The translations under genes and the position numbers were made by a program. 23,035 nt of DNA from a virus: IMG/VR virus record IMGVR_UViG_3300009130_000143, positions 1 to 23,035 of that record; one strand, given 5' to 3'. Below the pieces are notes generated by a model. The model ran no database searches, was not told where the DNA came from, and saw only the letters and a program-made list of their open reading frames with translations. Positions 15,178-22,401 of the stretch are shown here, in pieces. Within the stretch, counting starts at the first letter, position 1. The number at the start of each line of letters is the position of its first letter.

Positions 15178-16018
15178 AAAAAAAGTCCGTTGTGAACGGA
15201 ACCTCCATCCTCATCTCAAATCCGCACTCGCCACATTCAAAGTGCTGGTTAAGGTTGACATTGGGCATCAACTGTTCATATGTAGCACGGAGGAAGCGTG
15301 CATCCTGCGCAGGCATTACATTAATAAATTTATTAATTGCTGATTTCTCAGCGCTGCCCTCTACGGACTTAATCATAAATTTAAGTTGTTCCGTTGCACC
15401 GGCTTCTGGTAGGTTGTTTTTCTTTCTTCGCTGGGCTGATTGAAGCAGCCACTTTTCGTCCTGCCCTGTCAGCAGCCCAAGACCTACTGTAACTCCGCTC
15501 TTGGGACATAAGACATCCCAAGTGCCAACACCAGTTGTCACTGCGCCTTCCGCGTCACCACCCGCATTAACCTCTTGCTCGTCCAAGTCGAACTCATACT
15601 CCTGAGTAGTAGAGCAAGCTGGGCAACTTACCTTTGTGACATATTCGCTGCCATAACCTGTAATACGTGCGGCAACAACCAAGGCATTTTTATCGCCAAT
15701 GAGCAAGCCGTCCAGTTTAATAGACTTGTCAACAATAATATTTTGCAACAGTCTGTCGACCGCGAGTCCCTTTTTAAGCAAAGACTTGGATGTTAAAATA
15801 TCCTCATCCTTCGCTGTCATGTAGCGAATCTCAACACTGTCCGCATTGTGCAAAGGATGGTCCTCGGGATAAAACGCACCTTTTGATGGTAGATCGACAA
15901 ATTCTGTTGGGGTTGTAAAGTCAAGTGCAGCGGTTGCTGCTTCTTCTGAAGTCGTAGAAGACGGCGGAGCGTCAGCCGACTTCCTTGCGCCGGAACGCTC
16001 CTCATTATTTCTAGCCAT
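15164..16018 (-). CDS. 26: gp26-like baseplate hub / tail assembly protein with split zinc ribbon
   Basis: A 284-aa protein that matches the T4 gp26 (T4_baseplate) family as I remember it: after a disordered acidic N-terminus (1-35) comes FVDLPSKGAFYPEDHPL (about 40-56) and SVEIRYMTAKDEDILTSKSL (61-80), the family signature. A zinc ribbon is formed by C132-x2-C135 and C262-x2-C265. It ends FFWPKR just past a run of seven T. In T4, gp26 helps assemble the baseplate hub. Its position between tail tube and tape measure is where siphophages encode the G/GT chaperones that bind the tape measure, which fits a chaperone role. The ATG start has AGAGGTG upstream, and a promoter lies 29 nt before it. 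Confidence 0.85.
   Translation of the reverse strand: MARNNEERSGARKSADAPPSSTTSEEAATAALDFTTPTEFVDLPSKGAFYPEDHPLHNADSVEIRYMTAKDEDILTSKSLLKKGLAVDRLLQNIIVDKSIKLDGLLIGDKNALVVAARITGYGSEYVTKVSCPACSTTQEYEFDLDEQEVNAGGDAEGAVTTGVGTWDVLCPKSGVTVGLGLLTGQDEKWLLQSAQRRKKNNLPEAGATEQLKFMIKSVEGSAEKSAINKFINVMPAQDARFLRATYEQLMPNVNLNQHFECGECGFEMRMEVPFTTDFFWPKR
15178..15184 (-). other. Candidate slippery site (seven T) for programmed frameshift
   Basis: On the minus strand the gp26 frame reads GAC TTT TTT TGG and terminates four codons later. A +1 slip, or a -2 slip on the T run, places ribosomes in the frame GGC CTA AGC GAT GAA of the downstream ORF. A -1 slip would meet TAA within five codons. Slippage on T runs is well known; its use here is inferred. 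Confidence 0.5.
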
Positions 16019-16046
16019 TTATCACCTCTTAACGTTGATATATATT

Positions 16047-16075
16047 ATAATAGAAGTTTTATTGTCTTTTGTTAA
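16047..16075 (-). promoter_or_regulatory. Sigma70-like promoter before the gp26-like gene
   Basis: Minus strand: TTAACA (16070-16075, five of six), 17-bp spacer, TATTAT (16047-16052, five of six). The predicted leader is about 22 nt and contains the AGAGGTG ribosome binding site. It lies in the 79-bp gap after the tail tube gene. Confidence 0.5.
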
Positions 16076-16097
16076 GTGTTATTTTTGAATATTAGAC

Positions 16098-16604
16098 TTA
16101 GCCAAGGGTCGCAAAGTCGTAACGAAGCTCAAGTTCGATCTCGACCATATCATCCGACTCATAATCCAACTCGCCAAACTTAACGTCTTTAATCCAAGCA
16201 TTGTTAAGTGTCCAAGTCTCCATCACATTGCCGTTTGGGTGCAACTGGTGAATGTAAACTTCTCTTAAGCCTTCCTGAACAGACTTCTGTTTACTCATTG
16301 TGCCCTTAATGTCTGGACCATCAGGTACCGCGTAGCCAGAATTGCGGATCATTTCGAGCACCAAATCTGCACCATTGGGAGTCACGGAGTCAACCAATGT
16401 CATTGTCACAGTGTTCCACTCGACGCGACCGGGATAATAAAACTTATGATTCAAGTATGTGTGTGCTGTCTCTGTAACAGTAAAACTAGGTTTTGAAACT
16501 TTCTTTGCGATAAATTCTGCGGCACCGCCGAGTTTTACCGTCCATCGATATGCTCTCTTAGGTTCCGCACTTGGGTCAGACCAAAATTTCTCTTTTGTTG
16601 CCAT
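16098..16604 (-). CDS. 19: gp19-like tail tube protein
   Basis: A 168-aa protein, close in length to T4 gp19 (163 aa), the subunit of the inner tail tube. It shows the typical beta-rich pattern: YRWTVKLGG near the N-terminus (19-27), FTVTETAHTYLNHKFYYPGR (41-60), VEWNTVTMTLVDSV (61-74), a helix ADLVLEMIRNSGY (79-91), EVYIHQLHPNGNVMETWTL (about 115-133) and a closing NNAWIKDVKFGELDYESDDM. It directly follows the tail sheath gene, the order found in T4. The ATG start has AGGAG upstream. It is separated from the sheath gene by a strong GC-rich hairpin, which could help set the different expression of tube and sheath. Confidence 0.92.
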   Translation of the reverse strand: MATKEKFWSDPSAEPKRAYRWTVKLGGAAEFIAKKVSKPSFTVTETAHTYLNHKFYYPGRVEWNTVTMTLVDSVTPNGADLVLEMIRNSGYAVPDGPDIKGTMSKQKSVQEGLREVYIHQLHPNGNVMETWTLNNAWIKDVKFGELDYESDDMVEIELELRYDFATLG

Positions 16605-16647
16605 TGTTTTTTAAACTCCTATTAAAAAATCGTTTCTATAATAAGTA

Positions 16648-16674
16648 GTTGGGGGTGTCTATTTCACCCCCAAC
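16648..16674 (-). terminator. Strong 10-bp hairpin between sheath and tube genes
   Basis: Perfect 10-bp stem GTTGGGGGTG / CACCCCCAAC with a 7-nt loop, just after the sheath stop codon. The following RNA lacks a good U run (TACTTATTATAG), so it may be a weak terminator or an mRNA end-protecting or processing structure rather than a full stop. Confidence 0.5.
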
Positions 16675-16682
16675 CTCACCTA

Positions 16683-19598
16683 TTAATCTTCAAATGATGC
16701 TCCACTGTTGGTAATCACGAAGTCAATCGCAATGTACTCAATGGCGCGGGTTGGCTTGAGTAAGATCTTGGCATACATAATGTTTCGATCAATCAAGTCT
16801 TCCGTTGTTGTGGTCTCATCCAAAACAACCTTGAAGTCGGACAGCCCTAAGCCTGCCTTCACAGCCTTCAAGAAAGGATTGACACGACCGGTAAAGCCGT
16901 CCCAAGTTCTCTGAACGTTGGGCTCAAAGATTGTTGTTGCTGCCATCTTAGAAATCTCTTTCTTGACATAAATCATCAAGCGGCGAACGTTAATCCTATC
17001 AAGCGCAGATGCCTGCACCTGCATGGTCTTCTGTCCAAAGATTACAATACCTTCTGCGGGGAATGACGCAATCGGATTGACGTTGGCTGCATACAGTTTG
17101 TCTCTATCCTTGGCAGTCAGACGATCACGCACTCCAGTAACTGGAATTCCTGCGGAACCCTCTGTCAAACCACCTCTGGTAAATCCAGCAGGGGCAAACC
17201 ACACATCAGACTTGGCTTCGGAGCTAGCAAAAGTCCCAAGAGCGGCAACTGAAGGCGGCACCCACAGAGCAGCGGAGTTCGCTTGATCTTGAACTTGAAC
17301 CCATGGATAGTAACAACAGGCATAACTTGAGTTGATATTCATCTCCTCAATCGTGTCCAGTGTATTATCAACACTACCGCCATATGAGTCATATGACTGC
17401 GCGGCAGATGTTCCTGCGCGATTGGCTCGGGGTTTGTACCCACCACCGATGTCAAGAACCGCTAGAGCATCGCCACGGCGCTCACAAACATTAACCAAGT
17501 GTACGTTTAATGCGCTATGATCAATACCGGGCATAGCAGCCAAGTTAATCTCGGTCTCCTCTGGGTCCGACACTGTGTCAATCGCCTTACGAACTGAATA
17601 ATAAGCATAGTCCGTCTTATCTGTTGAAGAGGCGTCCATTGCTTGCTCAGAGGCGAATGGGTCTAAATCTTGGATATCCAAGCCGTCGAATCCACCCCAG
17701 AGAGGCATTGTAAATCTATCAAGCCCCTGATCAAGAGAGCCGGACCAGCTTGCGCCGTTTCCGTCGCTTCCGCTAGCACTCCAAGAGTTTCCTGCGGCGC
17801 GATGACCCTCTGCCCACTCGGCAGTCCCATAAGAAGCGCCAGTCAATTTAACGTCGTCCAGTGAGAATACCCACTGTGACGCATCAACCAAACCAGTGTT
17901 GCTGGGGGTCAACCCATCAGGAAGTGGGAACATTAAATCTCCCCAGCTAGCATTTAGAATTTTGCTGCTTCCCGGCTCAAGGGTGTAAATTCCCCAATAA
18001 GCCTGCTTTCTGCTTGAAAGTGAACCAGATGTAGAAGAGGCACGAGTTGGAACTGTTGGGAATTTAAAGTGCATCGTGAGTTCAGCAAACGTGTTGACGT
18101 TGAAATACGCTTTTGCGGTGACACCTGTCGCAGTTGCCACAGTGGCTGCTTCCATATCCGCAAAGTCCTCATCCTCTGTGAAGGAACCAGTTCCTCCAGC
18201 GGTCGTGGTCGTCGCAATCGTTTTAAGAACAGGAGGACCAAAGAACCCAAAAGGAAGCAAGGACGGGTCAACCGCTGCTGCTTCAACATCCGCATCAACC
18301 TCGACACGAATGAAGCGAGACTGGTTGTCGTAGTCTCCTTGATAAGTGTATCTACGATCTGCCTCGTTCCAAGACAACACCTGATCGCCAATCTTTCTGG
18401 CAATGTAGTTTGGAGAGTTCGGATTTAAATTACAGTTTCCATAACTTTCTACAACCTGTGGTGACACATCGTTGTCATGTGCTCGGCGAACCTGAACTGT
18501 GAATGTTCCATATGGATCTTCATTCGGGTTTCTAGGATATTTGATGTCCGCGATAGAAACTTTAAGATTCTTCGATTCCCACTCTCCGCTATTCAGCGCG
18601 TGGATTCGGAACAAGCGAGTTACCCCGCCGGATACGACATCCGCGCTAGAGATTGCAGGAGCGAAATCTGCGTGCACTGTTGACAAATGCTGAGAAAAAA
18701 TCCAGCCAGTCTTAGCAGTCTGGGCTCCGCCAAGAGTGTTGTAATACTTACCTGCTTTGGTGCCTGTGTTACCCTCAGCGTGGCGAAGGATCATACCATA
18801 GACATCGCCCGCCGAACTTGATACTAAGGCGTCATCCAGTGCGTTTTCAAACGTTTGACCTAAGAAATACTGCTCCTGATTCGCTGCGCTAATCGTGCTG
18901 GTGTTCAGGAGAGTTGGATTCGTATTAAATACCTTACGAATAAACTTACTAGATCTTTTGTTGAAGTTGAATGTAGTGGAGTGCACAGAAGTCGCGGCTG
19001 TGAGGGAGTTGGTGATCAAGATCTTAAACTCACGGTTGTTACCAACACTTTCAACTAGTCCACCAGTAGACGCTGTAGCTATGGGTATCTCAAGATTGGT
19101 TCCCATATTGCCTGATAGAGCAGGCACATAGCCGTTCTTGGTATAGAAAATAGCCGCCAAGGAACCTGTAGTAAGCCCCTCTGCTCCGCCGTTAACGGAG
19201 CTTGAATCAAATAGCCACAAGCCCCAAGCGTCACCATCAACCGTCCAACCAGCCTTTCCGGCTGTTTGTGCTTCCTCATGTTCATGCCCCAAAAGACGAA
19301 CCACGGTTACAGGACCAGAGTTTTTCAAATAAGCCATTGCGGCATATGTTCCATACATAGGCGATTGCATATTACCATCGCGCCAAACATCGTTTGCGCG
19401 ACCACCGGGTACTGGTTCGCCAAATGTTTCTACAAATTCGGCTTGTGAGCCCACCGTGACCGGGCGCATTGCGGGTCCACGCAAGGCTCTAGTAATAATG
19501 GCAGGACCTGTTAGTTGTGGCTCCCTCGGTAGAAATGAGTTATCAATCTCATTAACAAAAATTCCGGGGGAAACAAATTTAAATCTTTTTACTGACAT
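16683..19598 (-). CDS. 18: gp18-like tail sheath protein, long form
   Basis: A 971-aa contractile sheath protein. The N-terminus has the family pattern: SPGIFVNEIDNS (10-21), GPAIITRALRGPAMRPVTVG (31-50), FVETFGEP (55-62), YAAMAYLKNSGPVTVVRLLG (about 84-103). The conserved C-terminal domain includes AANVNPIASFPAEGIVIFGQ, ALDRINVRRLMIYVKKEISK and a closing stretch with KPTRAIEYIAIDFVITNSG. The middle, roughly residues 120-690, is much larger than in T4 gp18 (659 aa in total) and rich in Ser, Thr, Gly and Ala, consistent with extra surface domains facing outward. The ATG start has AAGGAG upstream. It sits upstream of the tail tube gene as in T4, and downstream of a gp15-like tail completion gene. 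Confidence 0.93.
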   Translation of the reverse strand: MSVKRFKFVSPGIFVNEIDNSFLPREPQLTGPAIITRALRGPAMRPVTVGSQAEFVETFGEPVPGGRANDVWRDGNMQSPMYGTYAAMAYLKNSGPVTVVRLLGHEHEEAQTAGKAGWTVDGDAWGLWLFDSSSVNGGAEGLTTGSLAAIFYTKNGYVPALSGNMGTNLEIPIATASTGGLVESVGNNREFKILITNSLTAATSVHSTTFNFNKRSSKFIRKVFNTNPTLLNTSTISAANQEQYFLGQTFENALDDALVSSSAGDVYGMILRHAEGNTGTKAGKYYNTLGGAQTAKTGWIFSQHLSTVHADFAPAISSADVVSGGVTRLFRIHALNSGEWESKNLKVSIADIKYPRNPNEDPYGTFTVQVRRAHDNDVSPQVVESYGNCNLNPNSPNYIARKIGDQVLSWNEADRRYTYQGDYDNQSRFIRVEVDADVEAAAVDPSLLPFGFFGPPVLKTIATTTTAGGTGSFTEDEDFADMEAATVATATGVTAKAYFNVNTFAELTMHFKFPTVPTRASSTSGSLSSRKQAYWGIYTLEPGSSKILNASWGDLMFPLPDGLTPSNTGLVDASQWVFSLDDVKLTGASYGTAEWAEGHRAAGNSWSASGSDGNGASWSGSLDQGLDRFTMPLWGGFDGLDIQDLDPFASEQAMDASSTDKTDYAYYSVRKAIDTVSDPEETEINLAAMPGIDHSALNVHLVNVCERRGDALAVLDIGGGYKPRANRAGTSAAQSYDSYGGSVDNTLDTIEEMNINSSYACCYYPWVQVQDQANSAALWVPPSVAALGTFASSEAKSDVWFAPAGFTRGGLTEGSAGIPVTGVRDRLTAKDRDKLYAANVNPIASFPAEGIVIFGQKTMQVQASALDRINVRRLMIYVKKEISKMAATTIFEPNVQRTWDGFTGRVNPFLKAVKAGLGLSDFKVVLDETTTTEDLIDRNIMYAKILLKPTRAIEYIAIDFVITNSGASFED

Positions 19599-19669
19599 GA
19601 TCTTTGTTCTCCTTCAAACGTAAAGATTTTCTCTAATAAATAGTCGTATAAAATGTGAAAAACCTATAT

Positions 19670-20533
19670 TTAGTCCCGATATTTTCCGTCAATACCTATA
19701 TTGGTATTCTTTGAACCACCGTGCGGAATCTCATCTCCAAAAATCACACGTTCGCGACCAATCTTCACCTCCACAGCGTTTTCTCTGATCACTGTTTTTG
19801 GCTGCTCTTGATTTTTACCTGCTCCAATAAGATAGCCCAAGACTTTTATATCGAATGTAGTTTGGTAATATCTCTCTTCTTCTCCAATCTCTGCCACGTT
19901 GCTCTCTTGGGCAAAGTCAGACTGCATAAAAGCCTCGAAGCGATGCCCCTCGTGCTCAATAACAAAATAATTAATTCCACCAGAGGTTGTTATAAACGGC
20001 TGAATTATCTCATTCATCTGTTGTTGATATTCGCCTCTTGCACTCACTTTATAAGTGACGTCAACATAGACTGGTATTGGAATCGTAATTGTCTCGTAGA
20101 CAACTTTCTCGTTTTTTTTCGGGTAGTTAAACTGATTTCTTTTATATTTTGCCTCGGCGGCAGCAAATGCAGCAGTCCTATTTTGACCTATTCTCCTAGC
20201 AATGGTTATTGCCCCTCCCTTATAGTCGGGGTGCGACGGGATCGCAGAAAAAGCACTGCCCTTGCGCGCCGGATCTTTTTCCATGCCGGTTCTTTCAATG
20301 GTCATAATCGGCAAAATAAGAGCACCGGCTGAGTCGCGAGCTTCTTTATTTTTCTTCACAGAATATGATCTTTCTGGTGCCACCCATCGAACTGGTATTT
20401 TTTTAAAACCAGTGTTGGTCGTTGCGTGAAGGTTTTTATTTTTGAGCCAATTGACTATGGCATAATCAACAGTCTCTATGGTTGATGGCTGGAATGGGAT
20501 TTCTTTTGTTCTCGTATCTTTATCATTCGGCAT
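19670..20533 (-). CDS. gp15-like tail completion / sheath stabiliser protein
   Basis: I chose ATG at 20533 (287 aa) rather than the upstream ATG at 20569, because it has a strong GGGAGGG 8 nt upstream and gives an 11-nt overlap with the preceding gene instead of 47 nt. The protein begins MPNDKDTRTKEIPF. Segments such as VDYAIVNWLKNKNL, KIPVRWVAPERSYSVKKNK, ILPIMTIER and PIPVYVDVTYKVSARGEYQQ, followed by MNEIIQPF and YYQTTFDIKVLGYLIG, follow the layout I recall for T4 gp15-type tail terminators, which cap the tube and sheath and join tail to head. Position immediately before the sheath gene agrees with T4 order (15 then 18). Divergence is high, so this is a context-supported call. Confidence 0.65.
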   Translation of the reverse strand: MPNDKDTRTKEIPFQPSTIETVDYAIVNWLKNKNLHATTNTGFKKIPVRWVAPERSYSVKKNKEARDSAGALILPIMTIERTGMEKDPARKGSAFSAIPSHPDYKGGAITIARRIGQNRTAAFAAAEAKYKRNQFNYPKKNEKVVYETITIPIPVYVDVTYKVSARGEYQQQMNEIIQPFITTSGGINYFVIEHEGHRFEAFMQSDFAQESNVAEIGEEERYYQTTFDIKVLGYLIGAGKNQEQPKTVIRENAVEVKIGRERVIFGDEIPHGGSKNTNIGIDGKYRD

Positions 20534-21011
20534 TGAATATTCCCTCCCTTGCCTTGATGCATTTTGCAACGACTTCCATCTTGTGTTCAGTTTGACCGAA
20601 TATTTCTCGTGGCTCTCCTAACATAACAATCTCATAATAATTGCTACCATAAGCAACGAAGTCTCCTTCCCTGACATACAGGTCTTGATCTTCAACCAAA
20701 CGACGCTTGTGAAAATGCACTGTAATAGAACTTTTACGATCAATGCCCAAATTAGAAGTTGTCGTATCACTACCCTCCCAATCTACAAGTGCATATACCC
20801 TCACAGGTGGCAAAAATGTTTTTTTGATCGCCTCTCCGTATAGTGGATGATAGTTTGTGTGTTCAATGCTAATAGGATAATAGGTAATCTGCTGACCGAT
20901 GACCCTTTCAATCAATTCGTCATTAACCTGCTTAACTAAGTCACGCTCCTTCTCTCCCGTGAATAACGGAGGAGGGGGAGCAGTGGGCTGTGTCCATTTT
21001 TGATCTGCCAT
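20523..21011 (-). CDS. gp14-like neck / head-closure protein
   Basis: A 162-aa protein with a Pro-rich N-terminus (about 8-17) and then a compact beta-rich body: ERDLVKQVNDELIERVIGQQ (22-41), ITYYPISIEHTNYHPLYGEA (42-61), PVRVYALVDWEG, an SH3-like run SSITVHFHKRRLVEDQDLYV and DFVAYGSNYYEIVMLGEP. This arrangement, a short helix then a small barrel, is typical of head-closure or neck proteins. It lies between the gp13-like and gp15-like genes, which matches T4 gene order 13-14-15. It is shorter than T4 gp14 (256 aa), so the assignment rests on pattern and position. The ATG start has AGGA upstream. Confidence 0.6.
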   Translation of the reverse strand: MADQKWTQPTAPPPPLFTGEKERDLVKQVNDELIERVIGQQITYYPISIEHTNYHPLYGEAIKKTFLPPVRVYALVDWEGSDTTTSNLGIDRKSSITVHFHKRRLVEDQDLYVREGDFVAYGSNYYEIVMLGEPREIFGQTEHKMEVVAKCIKAREGIFNAE

Positions 21012-21022
21012 TTTTTATATTC

Positions 21023-22300
21023 CTATCCGCTATAAATCAACATAGGGACATTTGACTGAACCTTGTTAGAGTTCTCGACCATCTCAGCATCACCAGACAT
21101 CAATTCTCCGTATGTCATTTCGTCCAATACGGTCTTCAGTTCATCTCGCAAGGCAGTCTGCTCTTCCTTGGCTTGGCTGATTAGATCGCTGCCATTCAAA
21201 GAAACATCGTTGCCGGGGATCGGGATAGAAGCAAACTTACTTCTCACATGTCCTAACATCTCCTTGCTCAACGCCAAGGCAAAGCGTCGAATCCATTGCT
21301 TACCGATTGCATTGATATTGGCATATGGAATATTCTCGAAAGGCAAGGTGTTCATATTGTTAATACCCTCAACACCTTCTTTGCGGTCTGCCTGTTCCTC
21401 CCAAGTGTCTGTGCCGGTGGTTGAAAACTCCACCCACATTTTTGTAGGATAGCCACCGCCGATGGGGGGGATGGGGTAAACTCGCACATTATTATTTCTT
21501 AATTCATATGACCAGTGTGAATTACGGGTATATATCGAATCTTCAAACGCCATAGCCTGTGCCTTGTTTTGCCACACTGGAATCACTTGAAATGTGGAAT
21601 CATCGGCATACTGTCCATATGTTCCAAGGTTGCCAACTGTATTCAATCCGCCATAATATCCATAAAACCTCCATGTTGATGAAGGTGTTTTAAAATATAT
21701 CTTTGAAATTGAAACTTTATTAACCCCAACTTTATTATAATAAGGAAAATCGCTATTGTCCGAGTCCACTGAGGCACTATAAATTATTTTTTGAAGATCG
21801 TAATCTTGGACCCCGCCGGTCAAAGCAAATGAGGCTGAATACAATTGATTATTGCCCATTTGCTTTTCTGAAGAAATACCTTCGGCAATTTTACGAGCAT
21901 ATGCAAAGTCAAATCGTGGAAGGCGGAGATTGACGTTTTTTCCCTCAAGTGCGTGACCGTCGGTCAACTGCCCATCCTCATCGAACGAGCCGGTTGTTCC
22001 GCCTAAGACGTTGCCAAGAATATTCTTTGCTTGATGAATGTTGACCAAATAAGAATATTCTAATGTCGCCTCTTCATAGGCTGAATATACTTGACCGTCT
22101 GTGATTTCGATATCGAGCACATCGCCACCAAGTTTTTTAAATACATAAGCGACCTGATCTTTTGCACCAGACAAGAAAGGGTCAGAACCTGCGTATATAC
22201 CTAATGGCAAGTTTGTTGCGACGTCATCGAAGCTTCCCGTAATTGATAATTTTGAAGCACTTGTGCTCGAAGCCGGTCGTAAAGTAGGTGGTGCTGCCAT
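21023..22300 (-). CDS. gp13-like neck protein / head-tail connector
   Basis: A 425-aa protein that begins MAAPPTLRPASSTSASK. A helical part around residues 40-95 (KDQVAYVFKKLGG, then YSAYEEATLEYSYLVNIHQA) is followed by a Tyr/Ser-rich beta region and an Arg/Leu helix, RRFALALSKEMLGHVRSKF (about 340-358). The C-terminal part has SIPIPGNDVSLNGSDL, then EEQTALRDELKTVLDEM and a short conserved end, NVPMLIYSG. This is what I recall of connector-like virion proteins in T4-like marine phages. It is the first gene after the capsid terminator and precedes gp14- and gp15-like genes, so a neck role is likely. It is longer than T4 gp13 (309 aa). The ATG start has GGAGGA upstream. Confidence 0.65.
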   Translation of the reverse strand: MAAPPTLRPASSTSASKLSITGSFDDVATNLPLGIYAGSDPFLSGAKDQVAYVFKKLGGDVLDIEITDGQVYSAYEEATLEYSYLVNIHQAKNILGNVLGGTTGSFDEDGQLTDGHALEGKNVNLRLPRFDFAYARKIAEGISSEKQMGNNQLYSASFALTGGVQDYDLQKIIYSASVDSDNSDFPYYNKVGVNKVSISKIYFKTPSSTWRFYGYYGGLNTVGNLGTYGQYADDSTFQVIPVWQNKAQAMAFEDSIYTRNSHWSYELRNNNVRVYPIPPIGGGYPTKMWVEFSTTGTDTWEEQADRKEGVEGINNMNTLPFENIPYANINAIGKQWIRRFALALSKEMLGHVRSKFASIPIPGNDVSLNGSDLISQAKEEQTALRDELKTVLDEMTYGELMSGDAEMVENSNKVQSNVPMLIYSG

Positions 22301-22344
22301 GGTGCGTAATCCTCCAAGTGTAATTAGTTTTAGGACAAAAGAAA

Positions 22345-22375
22345 AGCCCCGTGCCAGTCAAACTAACACGGGGCT
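22345..22375 (-). terminator. Rho-independent terminator after the capsid gene
   Basis: Minus strand: perfect 9-bp stem AGCCCCGTG / CACGGGGCT with a 13-nt loop, followed by TTTTCTTTT. It lies about 27 nt after the capsid stop codon, where high-level capsid transcripts would be expected to end. Confidence 0.88.
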
Positions 22376-22401
22376 CTGCGATTAAAGCAATAACTCAGTT
22401 A

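Noticed and set aside
19721-20332. Plus-strand 203-codon frame
   Set aside because: It lies wholly opposite the gp15-like gene, has no ribosome binding site and no pattern of a real protein.
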